This document shows, in pieces, positions 8,858 to 21,100 of a stretch of DNA of 45,195 bases (position 1 is the first letter of the stretch; each line of letters starts with the position of its first letter). The stretch spans positions 1 through 45,195 of the forward strand of contig JADGJG010000098.1 in assembly GCA_027596195.1 (NCBI GenBank), in the 5' to 3' direction. The notes below the pieces were generated by a model. That model saw only the letters and a program-made list of their open reading frames with translations. It had not been told where the DNA came from and did not search any database. This DNA is from Podochytrium sp. JEL0797. Taxonomy: Eukaryota > Chytridiomycota > Chytridiomycetes > Chytridiales > Chytriomycetaceae. Position numbers and translations under genes: made by a program.

Positions 8858-10584
8858 CTATTGTGGCCTCGTCCTTTTGACACACTCAACATCACACGCC
8901 TTCACCCACTCCCCTCCACAAAACTCCGCCGCTGTCATTCGATCCATTGGCTCCACATCCACCAGCCCCTTCAATGTACTCTTCGCCACCTCCGTCAATT
9001 TCCGCCACAATGTGTCCGAAATCTCATCCGGACAACGCACCTCCTTCATATCTGGAGCTCGGTGGAGTACCACCTGGACAGCGTAAATCCCGAGCCCATA
9101 GCAATCGCTAGCAGTCGTGAATCGTGCGTCCAGCATAAGTTCGGGCGCGAGATGCACTGGGGTGTTTCGGAAGGGAATCGCGAGCCGGCCCGAGTTTTGA
9201 ATATACGTGGCAATTCCAAAATCGGAAAGTACAGGGATCGTTTCGAGGCCGAGCAGTGGTTCGTTGCGCGTGAGAGGGCGCCGGAGAAACACGTTGGCGG
9301 GTCTCAAGTCCTGCCAAAATGAAGGAGGAGTACTCGCATTTAAGAAATAAACAAGTCGAAAGGGTTCAGAAAGCACTCACTCGATGGCAAATCCCCTTCT
9401 CGTGCAGGAACCGCAATGCATCGGCAATCGGAGAAATCAACCGCACAGCCTTCTCCTCAGTGATTCCGTGAAACACGCCCGGTGCGCTCGCGTCGCCTCC
9501 CGTCATGATATCGAACACTTGGTATACAACATGCTTGCTTTCCCACGAGTCGCGCAGGTGAATAATGGATGCGTGGGACCGGCAGGCTCGAAGGATTTCG
9601 ACTTCGCGGTAAAAGGATTGTCGGACGTGGCTGTCTACGAGACTTGGTGCGGTGGGAATGGATTTGAGTGCGCATTGGGTCGAGGTGGGGATGTGGCAGC
9701 GGAGAGTGACAGTTCCTTGAGCGCCTGCGCCTGTTTTTGGAAGGAGGGGCATCAACAACAGATAACATCTTCATCCAGACTCACCGATAATGTCGATAAA
9801 CTTGTATTCCATCAATTTCCTCCGACTTTCCGCCTCCAACTGTTCAATTTCTGGGTCGTCAGGACCCATCATCAAAGAAAAGCTGCCAATCGACAATCGT
9901 TTCAGAAACCCATTTTGCGGCAGTTCTGGATCAATTGGCGACTTTTTCCTGTCGAGGGAGAGATGGCGACTCCACTTTGGTTGGCTGGACTCCACGTGAC
10001 CTGGATTGGATTCACTGGGTTGCTTCTTCGACGCGTCGCTTTCCGTCTTACTGCGCTTGAGCGGAATGGTCCTCTTCTTCTTTCCTTGGAACTAATTCGG
10101 GGAGTTTGAAGCGCGTGCAGGAGGGTTAGAGAATTATTAGTCGAGCACGGTTTCACAAATTCGGCCAAACCTTTTCCTTCAATTTCGAAAACCACTCCAC
10201 CGCCTGGAATCTCTTTTTCTTGCTTTTTTGCTCGCATTGTACATGATGTGACTCCTCTGCTGCGGATTCTTTCGGCCGCTCGCGTTCGAGGCTCGTGACC
10301 ACCCTTTGCAGATTCCTGTTGGGTCTTTCCTGCGCGTGAACCTGATCGTGCACTTCGGGGTCGTATTTGAGGTGCGGGTTGTTGTGGGCGGTACGTTGGA
10401 GGAGGCTGTCGTCGTTCTCGATGTGGAATGGGCGCGCAGCCTCGTTGCCAACGATGGCGCGGAGGGCCGGTGCACCCGACGGTTTCATGGGGAATCCGGC
10501 GGTTTCGGGTTCACTGCGGCTGGTGCTGTCAAGTGTGTTGGCCGTTCCGGAAGGGGATGCGCCGCAGGGAGAGATGTGCGTCAT
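8858..10584 (-). CDS. Serine/threonine protein kinase, about 507 aa, 4 exons
   Basis: Exons on the minus strand: 10171-10584, 9785-10091, 9381-9730, 8858-9310. A basic, disordered N-terminus of about 200 aa precedes the kinase domain: IIGAGAQGTVTL (glycine loop, split by an intron), CALKSI (ATP Lys), CHRDLRPANVFL (catalytic loop with the Lys after Asp-Leu changed to Arg, split by an intron), LSDFGIAT, and HLAPEL in place of APE. All residues needed for phosphotransfer appear present. The sequence looks CAMK-like, but I cannot assign a subfamily. The first ATG in frame is at 10584; the frame stays open further upstream without an ATG, so another 5' exon is possible. Confidence 0.82.
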
Positions 10585-10912
10585 TCCAGCGTCATTCTTG
10601 ATTCCAAAAATTCCAAAAACGTGTGGGACTGGATGCTGGAAGGAACCCGCCACATCCGAAACCACGAAACTCTTCTAATCCAAACCCGGACCCAAATTTC
10701 CCTGCAACTGGCGACGCCTCTTGCCATAAATAAGTTTCAAGAAGGGTCGATTGGAGGATAAAGTCGGCCTGCGCGACCAACATCATTTTTTAACTCGACA
10801 TAAATCTTTCAATTTCCAAACGGTGCATTGGACTCCTCCATCCCACTCGCAGTGGAAAGGTGTGGCTACCCCTAGACGCCTTCAGTAGAATCAGCATGAG
10901 GGGTGAAAGGAA
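10585..10912. promoter_or_regulatory. Divergent promoter region between kinase and F-box/LRR genes
   Basis: A 328-nt region between a minus-strand gene starting at 10584 and a plus-strand gene starting at 10913, so it probably holds both promoters. A short upstream ORF (10896-10916) lies at its right end. No clear TATA box or repeated operator was seen. Confidence 0.5.
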
Positions 10913-10916
10913 ATGA
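10896..10916 (+). promoter_or_regulatory. Six-codon upstream ORF overlapping the F-box/LRR start codon
   Basis: ATG at 10896 is followed by five codons and TGA at 10914-10916. The stop overlaps the proposed start ATG at 10913-10915 as ATGA. If transcribed, it could regulate initiation or favour the next ATG at 10943. Transcript start data are needed to know whether it is in the mRNA. Confidence 0.35.
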
Positions 10917-12382
10917 TTTTGTTCTTATCGCGAAAGAGAGAAATGAGAAGAAATGGAATTTTTTGGCCGAGGAAATTATTTTCAATGCGCGTGGCACTCC
11001 GCGTGCTCCTTCTTCCCGAGATGCTCTTTCTTGTGGTCGAGGGACTCTCGCTCTTTGACCAGCTCGAGCTTTCTCTGGTTAATCGGTCGTTTGCCGCGCT
11101 GCTGGTGCCTCGGCTGTTTGTGGCACCGAAATTCGAGTCGAACCATGTCCGCCACGTGCGAAGATTGCTCGCAAGCGGAGCCGCTAGGAAAAAGCTCCGA
11201 GTTGTGCAAGTTCTTGATATCACAGATTTGACAAGCATGGCTGCCGGGTTGAATGTTTCCAAAGTCAACAAGTCGGAATCGAGCGCCCAGCAAACGAAAC
11301 TGGCGCATGCGCTCATTGCTGCATGTCCCAACCTCTTGACTCTCAAAATGGAGGGCTTTCCATCAGATGTGACTGGCAAGCTGTTCGCAAGCATGCTCAA
11401 AAGTATTCCACCGTCGATCGAGAATATCTCGTGGACCCATGTCGCTGTTTCCGACGCGCATTTGGTACTTTTGCCACTTCATGATGAATATTTTGTATTT
11501 AAATTTAATGCAATAGGCGCGGATGGTGGGGGTTTGGCCGAATCTGAAGACGCTCGAAATCGGAACCGTCACACCCTTCTTGTGGGGTGTGAGAACGCTG
11601 CATTCACCATACCTCCACGGCCAACAATTTGATATTTTGTCAATGAATGGAGTCGGAGGTCAGTAGTAACGATTTTGGGTTGTTTTTTAACCCGTTTTAA
11701 AGCAGGAGCTGCGGTTGCAGGCGCATTGGGCGGCCACGAGTGGGCCAATCATTCCCTGGGACTATCAACGCTGCTGGAAACCTCCTTAAATTTGGCTCAT
11801 TTGAGAATTCAGCCGCTTCCAGGTGCGCTCTCCCCTCTCTTTGATCTTTAACCTCCTACCTAAACGCGAAAGACAGGCAACGACGGCGCAATCCATCTGC
11901 TCCGAATCCTGACTCTCCATGCCCCCACAAGTCTCAGGACTCTTAGTTTGGGGTGCGGCAGATATCCAACGGTAACGAAAACGAGTGCGTCCAAGTTGTG
12001 GCATGCTGTCCTCGTGTTTGTTTCTCGGCAACCAGGAGTTCAACGCGTTTCTGTCGCGGATCCATTCGAAATATGCAAACGCTTCTTTTTACCAGCATGG
12101 CTTCTGACAGAGTCTTCTGTTGCGCAAAGAATCGAGAAATGCCGACAATCTGGCGATTCATCTCATGGGATAATTGCCGGATTGATGAAACAAGAATTGT
12201 ACAATGCAGTGAAGACATATGGGGATGAGAATCATGATGATCCGACTCTTGAATTAATGATGCCTGCTCGCTCGAGATCGTTGGACTCGGTGGTGATTGG
12301 AAAAGTGGGCGTGGGTGTGTTTCGTAACCTGATTGACGAATTTGGCGAAGACAAAGTCATCAGCGCATTCACCGGAGTTTGA
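10913..12382 (+). CDS. F-box/leucine-rich-repeat-like protein, 438 aa, 4 exons
   Basis: Exons: 10913-11464, 11517-11658, 11706-11822, 11877-12382; sum 1317 nt. An F-box-like segment at residues of about 35-68 (LPEMLFLVVEGLSLFDQLEL, then SLVNRSFAALLVP) is followed by degenerate leucine-rich repeats: CPNLLTLKMEGFP, WPNLKTLEIGTVTPFLWGV, LNLAHLRIQPLP and SLRTLSLGCGRYP. This is a common substrate-receptor design for SCF ubiquitin ligases. The three introns (52, 47 and 54 nt) are GT-AG. The start at 10913 is the first ATG of the frame; downstream ATGs at 10943 and 10985 also leave the F-box intact. Which substrate it recognises cannot be told. Confidence 0.78.
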
Positions 12383-12494
12383 TTTATTTACGTGTCAGAA
12401 TGAACCTCATATTTGTGATGTGGTAAATGGAATTCGCGGTGGCCGTCGCGTTTGCCCGCGTTTTCACTTTGACACTGACAATTATTTCCAAAAA

Positions 12495-13455
12495 ATGGCT
12501 ACCTCCAAAATGGACGGCAAACAACACGACGGTGCTTCAATCTTCACAGCAGATGCGATCTCCGCCGCATCTCTCATCAAAAATGTCAGCATCTTTCAGG
12601 AAGCTCATAAAGGTGAGAGGTTGCGCCCCCCTGACGTGTCGCGCTCAAGACACACAAAATCGAAATTCGTTGGTGACATTTCACTAAACGACCAACAGAG
12701 CTTATTAGAAGATTATACACTCTTCATGGCCTTCTCGAATCGATCATTGGGATAACCATCGCTGTGATCGCCCAATGCACCGCGAACAACTTGGAATTTC
12801 AAACTCCGACGACGTGTTTTGCCCTTTTGGCAATTTACCTTGCCGCCTTTGCTTCATCATTCAGATCACTTTATGTACGAGAACGGCAGAAAATTAGCGT
12901 TATTTCAATCATCACGCTCTCAGAATTCGTGATAGGGCTGTCGCTGTTCCTCATTTCGTTTGGTCAGGATTTTATTATCATCGCGACGCGTATTTCTTAA
13001 CAATATAAATTTCCTTAGAAATGTTTCTGCCAATCATTCTTCAAATTGAAAGACCGATCCCAGGGCTCAACGTTCCGGATTTCATTTGGTTTTCGACTTA
13101 CATTGGATCCACCTCTGCCTTCCTTTTATCGTTCAACCCATCAGTCACTGAAGCATGTAGCCTCTCCCGAATGGTGCAGCTCACTCTGATGCAGCTTGTT
13201 TTGGTCGAGCTTTTCCCGTTCAACTTGATGGCACCGATGCGATCATATGGTCCATACATTTTTGGGCTGGTCGCATTCACCAACAACGTGGGAGTTGTTG
13301 TTTTGGTTAAAAAACTTCACGACTCTCTTCCTCGCGTGATGAATGGAATTGCAGTGAGGATGGAAGAAGAGGGGAGTGAAATTTTGAAGCCTGGGTCTCT
13401 TACATGGAGAGAAGTGTTGGAAGCTTATATTTCGGTTATTATGGAGTCAGATTAA
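12495..13455 (+). CDS. Multi-pass membrane protein of unknown family, 272 aa
   Basis: Exons: 12495-12612, 12699-12962, 13019-13455. After a hydrophilic N-terminus of about 45 aa come hydrophobic segments at about 50-68 (LESIIGITIAVIA), 79-94 (CFALLAIYLAAFASSF), 105-127 (ISVISIITLSEFVIGLSLFL), and in the last exon FIWFSTYIGSTSAFLLSF, LTLMQLVLVELFPF and YGPYIFGLVAFTNNVGVVVL: about six transmembrane helices. It ends in a hydrophilic tail. I do not recognise the family. The second intron is ambiguous: donors at 12963 (56 nt) and 12990 (29 nt) share the acceptor at 13018 and the same phase, so the product differs by nine residues. Only 58 nt separate its stop from the next gene. Confidence 0.75.
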
Positions 13456-13513
13456 TTTAGAAGATAATAAAAAAAACGAGATTTTCAAGGAATATTGACA
13501 ATTCCTCCTGGAC

Positions 13514-16500
13514 ATGAGATCGTCATTGCCACCACCGCGTTCCTTGGCCTCAAACGGAGCTTCCGGAATGCAAGTTCCTGGACGGTCAGGAGGGAGCAGC
13601 AGTGTCCGTTTCCAATCTGAAAGCCACGAAAGCAACGGCGAACCAGTTCATTCTGCGAGATTTGAGCGGCCACAGCTCCATCGGCTCCATGGATCGATCA
13701 GCCGCGCCAAATCTCCTCAAAATTCTGCATCCAATGCAACATCTACTCATGAAACGAGCAGCTCCATTGCCCCCGAAGATTTCAGCGAAATTGGATCGAC
13801 CCATTCACGGCAGATTTGGTCAAAAGAAATTGACGTATTGCAATCGCAGAGAACAAGTGTTGGTGCAGGCATGAATCGGAATCGCGTCGATCAGAGTGCC
13901 GATTTTCGCATCGAACGCGCAGAACAACGGAAATCAGCCAGCGCCAAGGAAGCGGCTCGAGAAATTTCAAATGAAGGAGCGCAGCAAACCAAAATCAGTT
14001 CAATGGAATTCGCTGCTGAGAAATCTCGAACCAGTTATATTTCTCAAAGAGGGGCCATATCCAAAACAGCTCAAAGCACAATTGTTGAAGAAAAAGATCC
14101 GTCTATACCTGCATCAGCGGTTGAGGGAAATTCTGCGCATCACAAACATTCCGCAGATATTTCAATGGATCGCTCCAGTGCACTTCTGAGAAACAGAACA
14201 GGAAGCTTGAAGACGGGAGATGTGTCATATAAAGCGGGAGCATCACCAAACGCAATTATCACTTCCGAGGACGACCCATCTCTGTATAACATTCGATCGC
14301 GAGCCACCTCAGCTGCTTCATCCAATTTTTCGAAGATTTCGAGCAGCGCAGCAGCGAGGCTGAAGAGGAGGGAAAGATCGACTGCGGAATACAAACCTGG
14401 ATCGCAAAATGCAGCTGACAACACAGAAGGGAATTTGAATCTTAGTATAAGATCACGAGCTACTTCAGCTGCCTCATCCAACATGTCGAAAATATCCAAC
14501 AGTGCTGCTGCGAGATTGAAGAGGAGGAGATCGACCGCAGAATTCAAACCTCAGCAACCACACACTGCCAATAACAAAGAAGAGCGCGCCCTTCAATCTA
14601 TTCGTTCCCGAGCGACGTCAGCTGCTTCATCCAAATATACCAGAGCAACGTCAGCTGCTTCATCCAAAGTTTCAAAGATGTCCTGTGATGCCGTCGCGAG
14701 GTCACCGAAAAAAGAAGGATTGGCCGTTGAACACAATCCTGTGGATTCCGAAGTCCATTCCCAAATTTCTATTCGATCGCGGGCTACTTCAGCTGTTTCA
14801 TCCAAATTTTCAGAGAAGTCCAGTGGTGCCATCGCGAGGTCGGCGACTTTAAAAGGGGGCTTGACCGTTGAACACAATCCCATGGATTCCGAAAGCCATT
14901 CTCAACAGAGCATTCGATCACGGGCCACTTCTGCTATGTCTTTGTCTTTAAAGCTTGCAAAGGCGGGCAGCAGTGATTTCCAGAAAACAAACATTGTTTC
15001 ACGGGATGCCCCGAACACCCCAAAAGACGGTTCTCACACTACTATTCGATCACGGGCGACATCTGCTACTTCTTCCAGATATTCAAACGGGCCCAGCAAA
15101 AATACTGCGAGGACGCAGAGGAGAGAAAAATTGGCCACAACGGGAGAAATATCATCAGAAGAAAACGATAATGTCGCGATTGTTTCCATTTCATTACAGT
15201 CTCCGGATGCCACAGAAAGAACTTTAAAGTCTATTATTAAACCCGAAGCATTGACTCCGAGTGCCGTGAGTGAAGCACAACCCCTTTCCATCGCGGAAGT
15301 TGGTGGGGATCAACATCACCAAGCGGTTTCTCCTCGCGGCGGATATGCGTCCCCGCGCAAAAGAATGCAGCCCCGAAATTTATCGCTGGCCATTCCACTC
15401 AAAAATATGCAGCAGCAGAAGAACGAGGTATTCAAAAATTTCAGGAAGAAAATGGCAATAATCGAATTTTCAGAAAAAAATGGAACTCTCTTCTCCAAAC
15501 CGCTCTCCGAAACAGCCTCAAAAATCACTAAAGCATGGAAACGCTGCTTCAAAGCGCGGCTCAGACAGCAAAATTGCTGAGCTGGTAAGCCCAATTTCCG
15601 CTGACACCGACAGATTTGAAGTTATTTCGGTCACCAAAGAAGCTGAACCCAGTGAATACGAGGATGACTTTGCTGAAGAAGACGTCGAATCACAGCCATT
15701 TGAGAATGGAACTGAAGACGATGAATTTCACTTTGAAGTCGTAGAAATTCTTCGCGATAAATCTCAGGAATCCAATCATTTCAACTACGACGAAGCCGAC
15801 GCGTATTCAGACACCAACCAGTCAAAATCAATTAGTAACATTGAAGAAGCAGAATCCGTCTATATTACGGAGGAATTTGAAGCGAATGAGGAAGAATCTA
15901 TCGTTGAGGGTATGACTTCTTCGAGTTACCACAAGCCGGCTTGGCGTCCGAATTCCCGACTGTCAAACATCGGATTCAAATACTGTCCACCACGCCCTAA
16001 ATCTCCCTACTTTCTGGAGCAACAGTTGAAGGTTAGCTTATTTTATTTCACGCAAACTGATTCGAGCTTCTCTCAGATTGTGAGCAAGCCTTCCGGGCCA
16101 AGGCCTCCGTTTGCATCACCGACGGGGAAAAAGCTGGGCGAGTCTGCGACACTAAAATCAAAATCAAAAGAAGCACAAACCAAAGTCACGCGTAAGTTTC
16201 AATTTTAAACAACCACGCGAAAAACTCACGCAAGCTCAGAAAAATCGGTGTTCGGGAAAACCTCACGATATGCGGCGACGATTTCAAAGATTAAATACCC
16301 GGCCAAGCTTAGCATGGCCAATAAAAAAAGGGAGAGATGGCCTCTATTCATGCCAGGGACTCGGTCGTTTTCGAATCTGCCAATCACCGAATCTCAAAAG
16401 GCCAGGCGAAGGAAAACAGAGGAGTCTATCATTGAAATCACAAAAAGAAGAATTAAAGAAGAGGGTAATTTTAGTCTTGCATTCCGAATGTCAACTAATC

Positions 16501-18116
16501 AATTCTGAAGCCAAATACCGCCAAAGGTCTCGCGGCAATTGGTCGTCTGCGGCTTCAAAGTTCGTCTCTGAAAGAAAACAACCTGCATGGGCTCAACCAC
16601 ATCGCGTTCCGGATCGCAAACCAGAAATTGTTCCGCCAGAGGCAGAAGCCAGAGCACTTGGGGCAGCTGCTGACGAAGTAGTTGGAAACTCGTCCGAGCT
16701 CGAGGCGAGAATACGTAAGAGAGATAACTGCCTATTTGTACTTGTTATATTGATCAGATACATTCAGAACACATCCAGAAGCTGCAAGATGCATATGGCA
16801 ACACACCTAATCCGGCACACGCGGAAGCCTTGATCAAACTATCGCGATATTGGCTAAAAACTGGAGACTACAAAGAGGCTCTAAGAACTGCTTCTCTAGC
16901 TAAATCGGTCACAAAGAAAATGATTATTCGCGATAACGGACGCATTTTTGATCGAATCGGTGAATGCACGGCAGAGAATGCAGCTCCAAAAGAAAACTTT
17001 TACCAGCTTGTGCGGCACAAAAAATACGCTGAAGTTGCAGCCCCGATACGAGACATTGAAATCGCTGCTAGTTTGGAGGCAGCCATTGATCAGTTGATCA
17101 ACACGATCGTGAATGCCCGCGTGAGGCAACTCGGAGTTAAGGGAACAGCTCCGACCACTGCAAGTAATGGTTCAGACTATATCAAGCTGGAAATTAAGTT
17201 CAAAGGGTCGGATGAAGGGAGGGTATCGCTCCAGGAGGATTTTCCGGTTCACAAAGTCACCTCCCCGCGTGCCAGGATGAGAACTGTTTCAAACTCTGCT
17301 TCCAAAACTATCGGCGAGCAAATGAGAATCAATCGCGAAAGAGCCGCTGAATATTCAAAGAATCTCGAAGTGATCAAATTGAAAAACCTAGTCCACCAAT
17401 TGAAAGAAGAAGTGGACAGAGCGAAAGAGCCCCGAGTCCAAAAGATTATCAAGTCCATTGATAGTGGAAAGGAGCCGAAATCTGTCATCAATCCTAGTCC
17501 TGGTGTTTCGAAAGCGCGAAAACAAGCGATCGCAGCTGAGCTGGAAGGCCATTATCAAAATTCTATTCGATCGCGGGCGACTTCAGGTGTTTCATCCGAA
17601 TTTTCAAAGAAGTCCAGCGGCGTGATCACGAAGCCTACGAGAACAGAAAGATTGACAGTTGAATGCAATCCCGTGGATTCTGAAAGCCATTCTCAACAGA
17701 GCATTCGATCACGGGCTACTTCTGCTGCTTTAAAAACGAAATCACTGGCGGAATCAAATATCAAATCATCGTTCTCTGATGCAAAAAATGAATCCCCTTC
17801 GAGCATCAGGTCCGAGTCCGGAATAGATCCGAAGGTTGCGTCTGTTGACAACGCTCTTCGTGGAACCAACGGCCTGGATGTCATAGCACCTTCCAAAACA
17901 CCTGATTTAAATATACAACCGGCTCGAGAAAACGCTGGCATAGTTGTCTCTACGGAGCGCGAGGTTTCGATTCCCGCTGTCGAATCGGCGAAGAATGTTC
18001 CCGATACGGAAACAAGTGATGAGGGCCAGCATGTGGTCCATATTTCTCGCATTTCTACAAGACAGCCATCTAATGAGGAAGATTTTGCAAAACTGGCGGA
18101 GGAGTTGTTCGGGTGA
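13514..18116 (+). CDS. RATS-repeat protein, 1454 aa, 6 exons, function unknown
   Basis: Exons: 13514-15427, 15474-16031, 16077-16191, 16240-16464, 16511-16714, 16768-18116; sum 4365 nt. Mostly disordered and Ser/Ala/Lys/Glu-rich. It carries eight copies of the motif IRSRATSA or a close variant, six at residues 260-520 and two at about 1272 and 1318, usually followed by SS.FSKKSSG.IAR. The middle (about 640-1000) is acidic then Pro/Lys-rich. A more ordered region near the exon 5-6 junction contains YWLKTGDYKEALRTASLAK, resembling a single TPR-like helical hairpin, followed by a mixed alpha region to about 1150. RSRATS fits basophilic-kinase phosphosites (R-x-x-S/T). I do not recognise a family. 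It ends 45 nt before the CCDC162-like gene, so co-expression is likely. The second intron (45 nt) is in frame without a stop. Confidence 0.75.
14291..15100 (+). repeat. RATS repeat array 1 (six motif copies)
   Basis: IRSRATSA-type motifs start at 14291, 14447, 14600, 14771, 14912 and 15044, with an extra partial RATSAASSK at 14643. Units are about 44-57 codons long. The later units share a second block, LTVEHNPxDSESHSQQS, just before the motif. Confidence 0.92.
17565..17750 (+). repeat. RATS repeat array 2 (two motif copies)
   Basis: Motifs start at 17565 and 17703, in the last exon, about 2.5 kb and five introns away from array 1. The second unit is nearly identical in DNA to the unit at 14884-14935. 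Confidence 0.92.
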
Positions 18117-18161
18117 ACCTTCTGTAAATAATAAACAAACGCAAATTGTCATTTGCGAACG

Positions 18162-21100
18162 ATGCAGGCCAGGTTCACGCCAGCTCAGCTCGAAAACGAG
18201 ATACCGGATGAATTAAAGGAGTCGCCACCATTGGAGACTGTCGGAATGCTGGACAAACGATTTGAGGACGTGAGTGAGTCCGGCGGGGTTTCGGCATAAT
18301 TTAAACATCAGCTCGCAGCTTCTCACAGAAATCAGATTCTTGCACGAGTCGCGATCCAAAGACTTTCAAAACCTGGATGGTCGCAAGGATCGCTTGCCTG
18401 CTCTTCAGACAATATCGTACGCGTTTTGACCAATTCCTTTCGAAATACTGCTTCTGACCGCGACTTACATACAAAACTCTGCAGATATTTCGAAAACTAC
18501 AAAGCGCTGAGACAAAAAAGAATCGATGACGTCTCCAAAGTCGACGTGCCTGTGCGTCCAAATTCCAACGGCACAAAAATTCGAGACGAGGTTCGAAATT
18601 GGCGTCTATGTCGATGCACGAATTGAAGCATGTTTTCACAGATTGATTCATATTGGAATGTCCCCGAAGAAGTAAATGGAGAACAGCTACTGAGTATTTT
18701 ACGAGTCTTTTTTTTGGACAAAAGCTTTCAGTGTTTGGAAGAATCCGCATTGCTGCTCTCCCGTTGGCAGAGATTTTGTAAGCAACCATCGCGTGCTGTA
18801 GTATTTATTGATCCTCGAATCGATCATAGGCAAGACCTCGCATGATGTGTTGAACCGCACATCCGAATTTCAACAGCACTTTGAAAAATTGGGGGTCGAG
18901 TTCCATGATTCTGTGCATAGATTCGAAAGAATATCTGAGAGTATTGAGGATCGTGAGAAAGCCCAAAAATTGCTTCAGGCTACAGAGGATGCTGCAAGGC
19001 GCGAAGCTGAAAAAACTGGCTTGGTTGGCCAGTCTCGGAAACAGAAGGTGGATCGGAAACAGGTGGCGAATGTTGGATTGTTGGCCACAGAAGCATTGAA
19101 GCTAAGGAAAGCTAGCGATAAGGAAGCGAGAGAACAATCGATACTTGATGCGAAACGAACGTTGGAAAAACATCTAACTGGAGAAGATGCCGAAACTCCT
19201 AGCGAGCTTGATGATCCAGGCTTTGAGCTCTCAGACCTGGCGATATATATGCGTTTTGTTATTGCACAATTCAAGGGAACGCGTGAGATTGAAACTTGGC
19301 GCAGACGAGCAAAGACGATGCTGCTCGTGGATCGCGTTCCGTTGCTGCGGGATTACAGATTGCTCTCAGAGTTGAAGCCAGGAAGCCATTTGCTAGAAAT
19401 CCTTGATGAATATGATGGAGTGAATATGTGAGGTGTTCCGACTCCGGGATGCTCATTAACCTACTTACGGTTTTAAAGGTTTATGGACAGTGCGCCCTTG
19501 AAAACCCCAAAGGTCGAGGACTACATTACAGAGTTTGAAATCCTCTGCGCGCATTTTTCTGTTGAAACGAGCATGCTTCAAGAAGATGGAAGACCGTTTT
19601 CTTACGAAGTGGATGGAAGATTCACTTGGTTAGTCGCATTCCGCGGTTTCATTTGGATCTAACCGATGTCGCGCAGCAAATTTCTCGAGCAAGTGCTTGA
19701 GGCGAATTTCGCTCCATACGATCAACCAAGTGACAGCGAAAAAGCGGCAGGATCTTCAAACATTTCTCCTACTGAGAAGACGGCCGTCGATGTCAAGGCA
19801 GCTTCTCTCGCGAACGCAACTTTTGTGTTATCTACTTCCGGAATTCATCGTGAGTTTCCAACACCGCTTTTTGAAATCTCATTGAAGACCGAAATCATTT
19901 CTCCAGTTCCAACAGCGCCCCGAATCAAGACTGCCGATTGGTTGTCCGAATTTTGTTTACATCCCGAACTTGAAGAACACCAAGAGAAACAATCCGATAT
20001 ACTCAAACAGCAGAAGGATTGCGATTTCGAGTTCATGTGCGAAATGGATCTCATGAAGTGCAACGATATGGACACAGTTCTGCACAGAATCAAAGAAAAT
20101 GCCAAAAGAACGTGGGAATTGGGTGTCAAACAGTCCAACGCCAAGCCATTGATTGTGAAATCGAGCTCTCTTTCGAAGCCTGGATCTCGAGCGATACAAG
20201 AGCCGGAAAAATTGAACGTGTCGGCGAGGCTTCCTGAAAGCTTTGACCTGAGCATGATGGTGCCCGATGGGCGAGACCACTTGAGTGATAGACATGTTCT
20301 TGATGGCAAAAAGCAAGTGTATGGTCAGATTGTGGAAGCCAACGAAGAGATCAGGCTAGCTGAACAAGATGATCCAAACAAAAGAGCGAATTCAGCATGT
20401 CAAGAGGTAGACTCTTTCTTTTTAGGTATAGCTAACGCGATTTTAGGCAACAATCTCGACCGTTTTTGCAGAACATGAAATCAACTCGTACATGCTGCTC
20501 CGTTTTTGCCGAATCCGAGAATTTAGAAACACTCTGCAGTCGCAGCTCAATTTCTTTCGCTCCATTGAAAAGCGCTTAAACCTGGACGTGAGTTGAATAA
20601 TGTAGTGTCTGGCTTCTGACATTCAGCACAGCTTCGCCGAAGTAGATTACGTTCCAAGCTGGACGTTCTCGAACATTTCAAGCCAACTTATGAAAACCTG
20701 GCAACATCTCTGAGAAATCAAAGCATTTTCAGCGACTCTGATGAGTCTTCTCAAGTCAAAATGGACGCAAACAAATCCAACGGCGCATTTCCAAAGTTGC
20801 CAGAGGTCTGCTCTGAAGACATTAGGAGCTACAAAAACGGCAACGTTGACATCGCAGACCAAAAGAGTGTCAGCATTATTTATGGTTTGAATTCCATAGA
20901 ATTTTTTTGATGATGCTTATTTATTAACTCCAACAAATCTACAGATGCTGCGATCAGCGACTTGCAAGCTCTGGAAGCGGAGCTGTTGAAGATGGCCACT
21001 ATTTACATTAATAACGGGATTAATGGCAGAATCCAAGGTGAGGATTGAAACCCAATCGCCCACTGGAGTCTAATTTTATTTGCTTTGTAGCACGCGCTTC

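Noticed and set aside
14291..15100. RATS repeats as a CRISPR array
   Set aside because: The repeats are coding, differ in spacing and sequence, and lie in a continuous open frame with introns.
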